This document shows, one piece after another, positions 25,118 through 33,456 of a stretch of 64,000 nucleotides of DNA (its first letter is position 1; every line of letters starts with the position of its first letter). The translations under genes were made by a program, and so were the position numbers. The stretch is from Thiobacillus thioparus DSM 505. GTDB lineage: Bacteria; Pseudomonadota; Gammaproteobacteria; Burkholderiales; Thiobacillaceae. The notes under the pieces were generated by a model. The model saw nothing but the letters and a program-made list of their open reading frames with translations. It ran no database searches and was not told the DNA's origin. The stretch is taken from the NCBI RefSeq assembly GCF_000373385.1, contig NZ_KB891316.1:940493-1004492 (forward strand). The letters run 5' to 3'.

Positions 25118-26065
25118 ATGCGCAGCCATACCACGTTTCGCCAGCTGGAAATTTTCGAGGCCATCGCCCGGCTCGGCAGCTTTACCCGTGCTTCTGAAGA
25201 GCTTTACCTCACGCAACCGACGGTATCGATGCAGATGAAGAAGCTCACCGAAGCGGTTGGCGTACCGCTGATCGAGCAAGTCGGCAAGAAGCTCCACCTG
25301 ACCCCCGACGGCCAGCACCTTGCACAGGCCACCCGCGAGATCTTCAGCACCCTCGACCGCTTCGCCATGTCGGTCGCCGAGCGCAAGGGTTTGAAGCAGG
25401 GGCAACTCAGCCTGATGGCCATCACCACGGCATCGTACTTTGCGCCGCGTCTGCTGGGCGAATTCTCCAAGCTCTACCCGGGTATCGATGTCTCGCTACG
25501 CGTCACCAACAAGGAACAGGTGCTCGCCAGCATGGCCGACGGTCTCGACGACCTCTATTTCGTCGGCCAGCCACCGGAGGACATCGATGTCGTCGCCACA
25601 CCCATCATGGATAACCCCATCGTCGTGCTGGCCGCACCGGAACATCCGCTGGCGCACAGGAAAAAGATTCCTCTCGACCGGATCGCCGCGGAGCCCTGGC
25701 TGATGCGGGAGAAAGGTTCGGGCACGCGCAACGCCATCGAGCGCATGTTCAGCAGGCACGGGCTCAACATCCATCCGCGCCTGGAACTGGGGAGCAACGA
25801 AGCAATCAAGCAGGCAATCCTCGTCGGGCTCGGCATCTCCGCCCTGTCCCGCGACACCCTCGCCCTCAACCAGCCCGGACAGTTCGCCGAGCTCGACGTC
25901 GAAGGCTTTCCGATCCTGCGCCACTGGTATGCCGTCTACCCGGCTGCCCGGCAACTGTCTGTCGTGGCGCGCGCGTTTCTCGAGTATCTGCTCGACCGCG
26001 CGGAGGCGGCACCGGCCGCGGCGGTTGGCAAGCGATCACCTGAGGCCAAAGACCTAAGCCGTTGA
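25118..26065 (+). CDS. cbbR: CbbR, LysR-type regulator of RubisCO genes (1)
   Basis: 315-residue LysR regulator with the DNA-binding helix-turn-helix at residues 1-60 (TFRQLEIFEAIARLGSFT, SEELYLTQPTVSMQMKKL) and a C-terminal effector domain that in CbbR senses metabolites such as RuBP, NADPH or PEP. Divergent position to cbbL makes it the likely activator of cbbLSQO. Followed by a 380-base gap before the DAB operon. It resembles, but is not identical to, the two other CbbR proteins in the window. Confidence 0.9.
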   Translation: MRSHTTFRQLEIFEAIARLGSFTRASEELYLTQPTVSMQMKKLTEAVGVPLIEQVGKKLHLTPDGQHLAQATREIFSTLDRFAMSVAERKGLKQGQLSLMAITTASYFAPRLLGEFSKLYPGIDVSLRVTNKEQVLASMADGLDDLYFVGQPPEDIDVVATPIMDNPIVVLAAPEHPLAHRKKIPLDRIAAEPWLMREKGSGTRNAIERMFSRHGLNIHPRLELGSNEAIKQAILVGLGISALSRDTLALNQPGQFAELDVEGFPILRHWYAVYPAARQLSVVARAFLEYLLDRAEAAPAAAVGKRSPEAKDLSR

Positions 26066-26445
26066 GGCCCCTGGCCGTACCACGGCACCACGACGCGCCT
26101 CGAACGCGACCACTTCGGCACGAGCGCTGCCCGCCTGCGTGATATCCGACGGCCTCCACGGCCGATATGCATCATTCCATGTACGTTATGGTTCCCATAA
26201 AAATTTAAGACTGTTCTGTATGGATCGTCGAATTTAGGATTCTGCCTGGCACCTAGTGGATTCAGGTCCGATGACCAAGTGCGGCAGAACGCCGCCGCAC
26301 AAGCGCGATAAATGATGCAATCGATGTTCAGGGTGGTGCTTCTACCATAATTTATGGATTGACTCCCACCGCATCGTGGTCACCCGGGCAGCGTTCACGG
26401 CAGGCGCCAACCAAGACGACTCTGAAATCAAGGAGAACTGACGCG
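26066..26445. other. Leader region of the DAB operon
   Basis: 380 bases without a gene. It holds a 7-bp hairpin (GTGCGGC, 8-base loop, GCCGCAC; 26279-26300) and a 13-nt palindrome CCATAATTTATGG (26345-26357) about 90 bases before the dabB start, which could be a CbbR site. AGGAGA at 26431-26436 is the likely ribosome-binding site for the GTG start at 26446. No ncRNA family is recognised. Confidence 0.45.
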
Positions 26446-28128
26446 GTGGACAAGCTCATCATCCTGCTTCCGGCCACGCCATTGCTCTCGGCCTTGTTGA
26501 TTACGCTGCTCGCCGATCGGGCCCGGCATCGTATCGCGCGCCTGAGCGTCGGCTTCAGCGTGCTCACCTTCCTGCTCGCCGCGGCCTCGCTCGCGTTCTA
26601 TCTGACCGAGGGTCAGCCGCAATGGGTCGCGTTCGCGCCGGGCTGGGGCAGCCTGTATCTCGATCCGCTGACCAGCGTAATGTCCCTGATGGTCGCGGGC
26701 ATCAGCCTGGTCGTGCACGTCTATTCGGTGCGCTACATGGCTGAGGAACCCGGCTACGCGCGCTTCTACATCCTGCTCGACCTGATGGCCACGGCCATCC
26801 TGCTGATGGTGGCTGCGGGCGATCTCGTCACCCTGCTGGTGGCATGGCATCTGATCGGTGTGCTGCTCTACTTCCTGCTCGGCCAGGACGCCGCACGGCC
26901 AGCGGCCCAGCGCTATGCCTTCTGGACATTCCTGACCTATCGCCTGGGCGACCTGCCGCTGGTGCTGGCTGCGGTCCTGCTATACGAAACCTACGGCACC
27001 GCGGCCCTGCCAACGCTGTTCGAACGCATCGCCGCCGCGCCGGATGCACTCACCGTGGCGGGCATTCCTGTGCTCACCGTGGTGGCCCTATTGGTCGCCC
27101 TGGCGGCATTTGCCCGCTCGGCACAATTTCCGCTGCACACCTGGCTGCCCTACACCATGGAGGGGCCGACCCCGGTGTCGGCGCTGATGCACGCCGGCAT
27201 CGTCAACGCCGGCGGCTTCATCATCAACCGTTTCGCACCGGTGTTCGTGCACGCCGGCGGCGTCTTGCACCTGGTGTTCGCGGTGGGCTTGGTCACGGCC
27301 ATCCTCGGCTCGATCCTGATGCTCACCCAGAACGACATCAAGAAGTCCCTCGGTTACTCGACCATGGGCCAGATGGGTTTCATGTTCGTCGAATGCGGCG
27401 TCGGTGCGTTCTCCCTCGCGATCTACCACCTGATCGCCCATGGCCTGTTCAAGGGCACGCTTTTCCTCGGTGCCGGCAGCGTGATCGGCAACGCGCGCAA
27501 GCACGACGGCGTGCCCCACGACGACGTCTACACCTTCGTGGTCGAGCGCAAGCCTCTCGCGCCGCGCCTGCCCTGGGTCCTGGCGGCCGTCATCACCGTG
27601 GTGGTGCCCTTGCTCGTGCTCGGCGCGTCGCGCTGGCTGATGGGCGGCGACTCGGTCGGGGAGCAGGGCGGGATCATCCTGTTGTTCTTCGGCTGGGTGA
27701 CCGGCGCCCAGCTCCTGTTCGCGACCTATCGCCTGCGCGTGGACAGCCCGTGGCGGATGATGGTGATGATCATTCTGTCGCTGATCATCGTAGTGGCCGG
27801 CTATACGCTGATCGAGCATGGCTTCGATCTCTTCCTCTACCCTGATCGAGAGCTGAGCGAGCGTATCTATGCGGCGGCCAGCATCCCGCTGGCGACCTTT
27901 GAAGTGCTGGTGATGATCCTCACTGCCGCCATCGTAGTAGGCTGGATCGCCACCTACTACGCTGCCGCCAACGGCCGCGCGCACCGCAGCAGTGATGCAT
28001 CGCCGCTGCGGCTCGCCTTCTATTCCCTGATCTCGCGCGAGTTCTACGTGGCCGACGTGTACGCCTGGCTCACCCAGGCAACGCTCGGCCTGTCGCGGCG
28101 CCTCAATGTGTGGTCAAGGTGGGTGTGA
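26446..28128 (+). CDS. dabB: DabB, proton-conducting subunit of DAB CO2 uptake
   Basis: 560 residues, about 14 membrane helices, a NuoL/MrpA-type antiporter homologue. In DAB complexes DabB couples proton flow to vectorial CO2 hydration by DabA. Signature segments are AQFPLHTWLPYTMEGPTPVSA (abbreviated; MEGPTPVSALMHAG) and QNDIKKSLGYSTMGQMGFM. I choose GTG at 26446 (VDKLIILLPATPLL) because AGGAGA is 9 bases upstream and the protein then begins with its first membrane helix; the frame is open from 26359. It is followed by a small membrane protein gene, then dabA. Confidence 0.88.
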   Translation: MDKLIILLPATPLLSALLITLLADRARHRIARLSVGFSVLTFLLAAASLAFYLTEGQPQWVAFAPGWGSLYLDPLTSVMSLMVAGISLVVHVYSVRYMAEEPGYARFYILLDLMATAILLMVAAGDLVTLLVAWHLIGVLLYFLLGQDAARPAAQRYAFWTFLTYRLGDLPLVLAAVLLYETYGTAALPTLFERIAAAPDALTVAGIPVLTVVALLVALAAFARSAQFPLHTWLPYTMEGPTPVSALMHAGIVNAGGFIINRFAPVFVHAGGVLHLVFAVGLVTAILGSILMLTQNDIKKSLGYSTMGQMGFMFVECGVGAFSLAIYHLIAHGLFKGTLFLGAGSVIGNARKHDGVPHDDVYTFVVERKPLAPRLPWVLAAVITVVVPLLVLGASRWLMGGDSVGEQGGIILLFFGWVTGAQLLFATYRLRVDSPWRMMVMIILSLIIVVAGYTLIEHGFDLFLYPDRELSERIYAAASIPLATFEVLVMILTAAIVVGWIATYYAAANGRAHRSSDASPLRLAFYSLISREFYVADVYAWLTQATLGLSRRLNVWSRWV

Positions 28129-28129
28129 C

Positions 28130-28873
28130 ATGACGCTATTGCTGATCGCCTCACTGTTCCTGCCGCTGTTTCCGCTGAGCATCGTGCTCAACGGCACCCT
28201 GACGACGCTGCGTCACCCTGCCGCACGCGGTGCGGTGTTGCTCCTGTGGCCCCAGTTGGGAATCGGGCTGCTGCAGATCGCGCAACACGCTATCCCGCCC
28301 TATTTCGTTCCCTGGGCACTCCTGACATCCGGTCTCTACGCGTTGCGGCTGCTGACCGTCCGCGACATGGGGCGGTGGGCCGGCTTCCTCGCGACGTCCG
28401 GCCTCGCCCTCACCTGGGCACTCGCGGCCGCCGGTGCCGATAGGGTGGATCTCCACCTGTTCGCCTTCTGGTTCAGCCTGCCGCACGCCTTGATGGCGCT
28501 GCTGGCCTACCCCCTGACCCGCCGCTTCGGCGCCGCGTATGCGGGTCTGCAAGGCGGTCTCATCGGGCACTTGCCGCGCCTGTCCGGCGTGCTGGCAGTG
28601 ACGGCACTGGCTGCGGTCGCAACACCCCCTTTCCCCGGCTTCTTCGGCCTGCTGCACGTACTGCAGGTGCTCGACTGGGCGGGAGCCGTCGCCGTCCTGG
28701 CCATCTGGCTGATCTGGGGCTGGGCCGCGACGAAGCTGATGCAGGGTTTCATCTTCGGGGCCGAACGCATGGAGTCCGACGCCGACATCGGGCGCGTCTC
28801 GACGCTTGCATTCGCCGGCATGCTAGGCGTCTTCATTGCAGCCGGCCTCTATTCGACGGGAGGGGGGCTATGA
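28130..28873 (+). CDS. Small membrane protein of the DAB operon
   Basis: 247 residues, about six or seven membrane helices, no cleaved signal. The segment GVLAVTALAAVATPPFPGFFGLL resembles the late helices of NuoM/Mrp-type antiporter subunits, so it may be a third, antiporter-like subunit of the DAB complex. It begins one base after dabB and its TGA overlaps the dabA ATG, so all three are coupled. Experimentally studied minimal DAB systems need only DabA and DabB, so the role of this protein is open. Confidence 0.7.
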   Translation: MTLLLIASLFLPLFPLSIVLNGTLTTLRHPAARGAVLLLWPQLGIGLLQIAQHAIPPYFVPWALLTSGLYALRLLTVRDMGRWAGFLATSGLALTWALAAAGADRVDLHLFAFWFSLPHALMALLAYPLTRRFGAAYAGLQGGLIGHLPRLSGVLAVTALAAVATPPFPGFFGLLHVLQVLDWAGAVAVLAIWLIWGWAATKLMQGFIFGAERMESDADIGRVSTLAFAGMLGVFIAAGLYSTGGGL

Positions 28874-31800
28874 GTCTTGCACTTGGGCGACGTCTCAACA
28901 TTCGCGCCACGGTTCACGTGGCCGGGGAGCCAATTCCCTTTTTCTGGCCCATGCGGACCTTCATCCACCACAACCCGCTCTATGGCCTGGAGCACCTGCC
29001 GTTCGAACAAGCGGTCAGCGAGGGCGAACGCCTGTTCCATGCGCGCGGCTTCCTGCCGCGCCCGATCCAGCAGGGGTATCTGGCCTCGGGCAAGATCGAT
29101 CTTGTCGCGCTGGAGGATCAGGTCGAGCGCTTCCTTGCCGCGCAACCGGACATCGCCGGGCTCAACCAGCGCCGTCTGCTGATGACACTCCTCACGGAAA
29201 TCGAGAAACCGATCGGCGCGCCGCCTTCGCTCGCCGACGCCGCCGACATCCACGCCGCGCTGGCCGGCTTTGCCCTGCCGGCGCGCAAGATCGACGACGC
29301 CGCGCTGGCGGCGCAGGTCGGCGCCGACATGCCGCCCGGCCGGCCGCTCTACGCCATCGTGGATATGCTCTTCGGCACCGAGATCGGCGCGACGCTGAAT
29401 GAACTCGTGATCAAGAGCTGCCTCGATTTCTTCGATGAGGGGCAGTCAGTGTGGCAGATGCCGGGGCGCGAGAAAGGCCTGTTCGCCGCCTGGACCGCAG
29501 TGGCGCAACGCAACCTGCGTCTGTTCATCCGGGGGCTGCACATCAAGCGCATCCTGGCTGCTGACAACACGCCGGAAGGCATCATCAGCCATGTCATGGA
29601 AGCACTGGGGGTCCCCGAAGACGACTGGAAAAACCACTTTGCCTGCGAACTCACCCGCCTGCATGGCTGGGCGGGCTTCATCCGCTGGCGCGCAGGCGCC
29701 AAGCACTACCACTGGTCCCGACACTATCCTGCCGATCTGGTCGACTATCTGGCCATTCGACTCGTGCTGGGACTTGCGCTTCTGCGCGAGCACGCACAGC
29801 GCAAGGGCTTGCCGGACACCCTCCCCGGGCTTGCGCGTTTCGTCGAGGCCCATCCGGCAGAAGCCTATTTGCGACGCGAGTTTCATGGCGGCCATGTATT
29901 GCCGGAAATGGCGCATGCCGTAGAGGATGCCATCGCGGCGCCGCGCGGATCGCGCATTGCGCGCCTGCTGCCGCAGTACCTGGCGCGCAAGCGCGAACAC
30001 GAGGCAAAGGGGCTTGCCGCCGCATTGCGCAGGCTGGCGGACAAGGCCGGAATGACAGATGCCATGCAACGATTGGGGCCGGAAGACCTGGCCAGGCTCA
30101 CGTCGACGCTCGCCCGCTTCGAGCAGGCGGAAGGCCGCATGTGGCTGGGCGCGCTGGAGGCCCGCACCATGGACAGGCTGCTGCAAGGGATGAACCTGTC
30201 GCGGCCCGTGCAACGCGAAAAGCGGCCGTTCGCGCAGCTCATGTTCTGCATCGATGTGCGTTCGGAACGTATCCGGCGCCATCTCGAAAAGATCGGGGAT
30301 TGCCAGACCTTCGGTATCGCCGGTTTCTTCGGCATACCGGTGAGCTTCATCGGCCTGGAAAAAGGCAGCGAAACCCACCTCTGCCCGGTGGTGGCAAGCC
30401 CCAAGAACGTGGTGCTGGAGCTGGCGATCGCGCGCAGCGTTGACGAGCAGGCCTTCGTCTCGTCGCTGGAACAGGTCTTACACGAACTGAAGGCTTCGGT
30501 GCTTTCTCCCTTCATCACGGTGGAGGCGATCGGCTTGCTGTTCGGGTTCGACATGTTCGGCAAGAGCCTCGCGCCGCTCGCCTACAGCCGCTGGCGCCAG
30601 CGGTTGCACCCGAACAAATCGGATAGCCGATTATTGCTGGACAAGCTCAGTCGGGAGCAGGCGGACTCCATCATCCGTTCGCTGCAGCGCGCCCTGATCG
30701 TCAAGGCCATCGTGAGGGAACTGGGCCTGCAACGGGAGGCGATCACCGACGGCATGATTCGTGAGCTGCGGGAGACCGCCTTGGGCAATCGCGAGAGCTC
30801 GACCGAATTCGCACGCCACTTCAATCTGGACACCCGCGCCGAGTCGACTTTCATCGCGCGCCTGCGCACGGTCTATCGCATCGACCGCGGCTATGCGCAA
30901 ATCCAGATGGAAAGGCTGGGGCGTATCGGCTTTACGCTGGACGAGCAATTGAACTTCGTCGGCACGGCATTGCGCTCCATCGGCCTGGTCGAAGGGTTCT
31001 CGCGATTCGTGCTGCTGGTGGGTCATGGCAGCACATCCGAGAACAACCCCTACGAATCCGCACTGGATTGCGGCGCCTGCGGCGGCAATCACGGCATCGT
31101 CAATGCGCGGGTGCTCGCACAGATCGCCAACAAGCCGGCGGTACGCGAAGGGCTGCGCGGACAGGGCATCGACATCCCGGACGACACCTGGTTCGTCCCT
31201 GCATTCCACAACACCACGACAGACCGGATCCAGCTGCACGACATGGATCTGCTGCCGCCCAGCCATCTGGTCTATGTGGATCGGCTCAGCAGCAACCTGC
31301 AATCCGCCACCCGGCTCAGCGCAGCGGAGCGCATGCCGACGCTGGAGCCGGAGAGCGACGGTGTCGATCCAGCGAAGGCCTACCGCAACGCCCAGAGAAA
31401 TGCATCGGACTGGTCCCAGGTGCGACCGGAGTGGGGCTTGTCGCGCAACGCCGGATGCGTCATCGGCCGCCGGCATCTCACCGAGCAAATGAATCTGGAA
31501 GGACGGGTCTTCCTGCAGTCGTACGATTACCGCCTCGATCCCAAGGGCCGTCTTCTCGAAAACATTCTGTCCGGAGCGCTGGTGGTAGGACAGTGGATCA
31601 ACATGGAACACTACTTCTCGACAGTGGACAACGAGCATTACGGCAGCGGCAGCAAGGTTTACCACAACGTCGCCGGACGCTTCGCCGTCATGACCGGCAA
31701 CCTCAGCGACCTGCGCACCGGGCTGCCTGCACAGACCGTCCTCAAGAACGGCCTGCCCTATCACGAGCCCATGCGCCTGCTCACCTTCATCGATGCGCCA

Positions 31801-31989
31801 TTCGACCTGGCCAAGCACGCCATCGAAGGTGTCGTCAAGGTCAAGAATCTTGTCTACAACGGCTGGGTTCGCATGGCCATCGTGGACCCGGAGACCGGGA
31901 TATGCCATCTGTACGAAGATGGCGGGTGGCGCCAGCAAGCGATGGGAGCAGCCGACACAAGCGAAGAATTCAAGGAGCTCGCAGCATGA
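28870..31989 (+). CDS. dabA: DabA, carbonic anhydrase-like subunit (DUF2309)
   Basis: 1039 residues, DUF2309 family. DabA has a beta-carbonic-anhydrase-like zinc site that hydrates CO2 in one direction. The ligands are visible: C460 and D462 in MFCIDVRSE, H719 in LVGHGST and C734 in ALDCGACGG, with the 15-residue H-to-C spacing of the characterised Halothiobacillus protein. Its length matches the longer DabA1 type rather than the roughly 830-residue DabA2. ATG overlaps the upstream stop; the stop overlaps the PII gene. Confidence 0.93.
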   Translation: MSLALGRRLNIRATVHVAGEPIPFFWPMRTFIHHNPLYGLEHLPFEQAVSEGERLFHARGFLPRPIQQGYLASGKIDLVALEDQVERFLAAQPDIAGLNQRRLLMTLLTEIEKPIGAPPSLADAADIHAALAGFALPARKIDDAALAAQVGADMPPGRPLYAIVDMLFGTEIGATLNELVIKSCLDFFDEGQSVWQMPGREKGLFAAWTAVAQRNLRLFIRGLHIKRILAADNTPEGIISHVMEALGVPEDDWKNHFACELTRLHGWAGFIRWRAGAKHYHWSRHYPADLVDYLAIRLVLGLALLREHAQRKGLPDTLPGLARFVEAHPAEAYLRREFHGGHVLPEMAHAVEDAIAAPRGSRIARLLPQYLARKREHEAKGLAAALRRLADKAGMTDAMQRLGPEDLARLTSTLARFEQAEGRMWLGALEARTMDRLLQGMNLSRPVQREKRPFAQLMFCIDVRSERIRRHLEKIGDCQTFGIAGFFGIPVSFIGLEKGSETHLCPVVASPKNVVLELAIARSVDEQAFVSSLEQVLHELKASVLSPFITVEAIGLLFGFDMFGKSLAPLAYSRWRQRLHPNKSDSRLLLDKLSREQADSIIRSLQRALIVKAIVRELGLQREAITDGMIRELRETALGNRESSTEFARHFNLDTRAESTFIARLRTVYRIDRGYAQIQMERLGRIGFTLDEQLNFVGTALRSIGLVEGFSRFVLLVGHGSTSENNPYESALDCGACGGNHGIVNARVLAQIANKPAVREGLRGQGIDIPDDTWFVPAFHNTTTDRIQLHDMDLLPPSHLVYVDRLSSNLQSATRLSAAERMPTLEPESDGVDPAKAYRNAQRNASDWSQVRPEWGLSRNAGCVIGRRHLTEQMNLEGRVFLQSYDYRLDPKGRLLENILSGALVVGQWINMEHYFSTVDNEHYGSGSKVYHNVAGRFAVMTGNLSDLRTGLPAQTVLKNGLPYHEPMRLLTFIDAPFDLAKHAIEGVVKVKNLVYNGWVRMAIVDPETGICHLYEDGGWRQQAMGAADTSEEFKELAA

Positions 31990-32312
31990 AAAACCTCAAC
32001 TTCAGCCCCCTCAAGAAACTGGAGATCATTCTCGAGGGCGCCTACCAGGAATTCGCCACCGATCTGCTGGATCGGGCCGGCGTCAGCGGCTACACCATCG
32101 TCAACAATCTGTCGGGCAAGGGACGCCACGGCTTCCACGAAGGCCACCTGATGTTCAACGAGGAGGCCGTGCTGATCATGATCATCGTCGCCGTGCCGGA
32201 GGAACTGGTGAAGCCCATTCTGGAGGGCTATGCGCCCTTTTTCAGCGAACACACGGGCGTCGTGTTCATCTCGGACATCCAGGTCACCCGGTTGGTGAAG
32301 TTCAAGAACTGA
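31986..32312 (+). CDS. Carboxysome-associated PII-like protein (CPII)
   Basis: 108-residue PII-superfamily protein starting MKNLNFSPLKKLEIILEG. Its ferredoxin-like fold and the VSGYTIVNNLSGKG and VVFISDIQVTRLVKFKN segments resemble CPII, the PII-like protein found beside carboxysome and bicarbonate-transport genes that binds adenine nucleotides and bicarbonate. It overlaps the dabA stop codon, so it likely regulates the DAB complex. The convergent cbbR ends only 21 bases away. Confidence 0.85.
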   Translation: MKNLNFSPLKKLEIILEGAYQEFATDLLDRAGVSGYTIVNNLSGKGRHGFHEGHLMFNEEAVLIMIIVAVPEELVKPILEGYAPFFSEHTGVVFISDIQVTRLVKFKN

Positions 32313-32333
32313 GCGCGTGCGATGCGCGCTGCA

Positions 32334-33284
32334 TCAGGAGCGCGTCACCCGCCGGTGCGAGCGCGTCACCGGCTTGGGCTGCGGCAGCTTCATGATGCGG
32401 TCCGCCTCGTTCAGCACGAATTCATGGAAGGCCTGTGCGATGGGCGACATGCGCTTGCCGCTGCGGTGGACCATGTACCACTCCTTCATGATCGGGAAAC
32501 CCTCGACGCTGAGAATGGCGACGCGGCCCAGCGCCAGTTCGAACTCCAGCGTGTGCAGCGATACGATGCCGAGCCCCAGCCCGGCCATCACCGCATGCTT
32601 GATCGCCTCGTTGCGGCTCATTTCCATCGAGGTGTTGAGCTTGACGCCGCGCTGCTGGAAGAAGCGCTCGACCGCGTTGCGCGTGCCGGAACCGCGCTCG
32701 CGCAGGATGAAGTTTTCCTCGACCAGACGGCTCAGCGGCACGCGACTCACGCCGACGAGCGGATGATCTGGCGGCGCGATGATCACCAGCGGGTTCTGCA
32801 TGAAGGCCTGGGACCGCAGTTCGATGTTGTCGGGCGGCGTCCCCATGATCGCCATGTCGGGCGTGTTGTCCTGCAGCTGCTGCACGACCTCCTCGCGATT
32901 GGTGACCTCGAGATGCACCTGGGTACCGGGGTGGCGCTTGAGGAAGGCTGCCAGCAGGTAGGGCGCGAAATACTTGCCGGTGCTGGTGACGGTGAGAGAC
33001 AGGGTGCCGCGCTTGACGCCCTTCATGTCGTCCAACACGGATTCGATGTCGCGGAACTGCTGGGCGATGGCGCGGCTGAAGGCATAGACCTCCTTGCCGA
33101 CCTCGGTGAGAAAGATCTTCTTGCCCATCTGCTCGAACAGCGGCATCCCGACTTCCTCCTCGAGCTGCTTGATCTGGGTCGAGACCGCGGGTTGGGTCAG
33201 ATGCAACTCCTCGGAGGCGCGGGTGAAGCTGGAATGGCGCGCCACCGCTTCCAGCAGGCGCAATTGACGAAACGTCACGTTCAT
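32334..33284 (-). CDS. cbbR: CbbR, LysR-type regulator (2), next to cso operon
   Basis: 316-residue LysR regulator with an N-terminal helix-turn-helix (VTFRQLRLLEAVARHSS, LTQPAVSTQIKQLEEE) and a C-terminal effector-binding domain. It is divergent from csoS2, so it should control the carboxysome operon, the DAB operon, or both. A strongly symmetrical LysR-type box lies in the intergenic region. Start is ATG at 33282-33284 (MNVTFRQL). Confidence 0.9.
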   Translation of the reverse strand: MNVTFRQLRLLEAVARHSSFTRASEELHLTQPAVSTQIKQLEEEVGMPLFEQMGKKIFLTEVGKEVYAFSRAIAQQFRDIESVLDDMKGVKRGTLSLTVTSTGKYFAPYLLAAFLKRHPGTQVHLEVTNREEVVQQLQDNTPDMAIMGTPPDNIELRSQAFMQNPLVIIAPPDHPLVGVSRVPLSRLVEENFILRERGSGTRNAVERFFQQRGVKLNTSMEMSRNEAIKHAVMAGLGLGIVSLHTLEFELALGRVAILSVEGFPIMKEWYMVHRSGKRMSPIAQAFHEFVLNEADRIMKLPQPKPVTRSHRRVTRS

Positions 33285-33456
33285 ATCTCCCCTTTCCCTG
33301 AAAATTTATCCATTCACCATAGTGAATGACAACAATAAATATTATTCATTTTTTATTATGAAATCACCTCTTTATAGTACGCAACAAGGGCAATGGGCAC
33401 GTCTGCCCGACGCCAGACCCTAATGATCAACGGCTGAAGCATAAGGAAACCAGATT
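33285..33456. promoter_or_regulatory. cbbR/csoS2 divergent promoter with LysR box
   Basis: 172-base AT-rich region. CATTCAC-CATA-GTGAATG at 33311-33328 has perfect 7-base arms and the T-N11-A spacing of LysR sites. It lies 27 bases from the cbbR start and about 130 bases from csoS2, and AT-rich sequence up to 33380 probably holds the csoS2 promoter. Confidence 0.55.

Noticed and set aside
26279-26300. A terminator after the first cbbR
   Set aside because: The hairpin GTGCGGC/GCCGCAC has no U-run after it; left as an unexplained hairpin in the leader.
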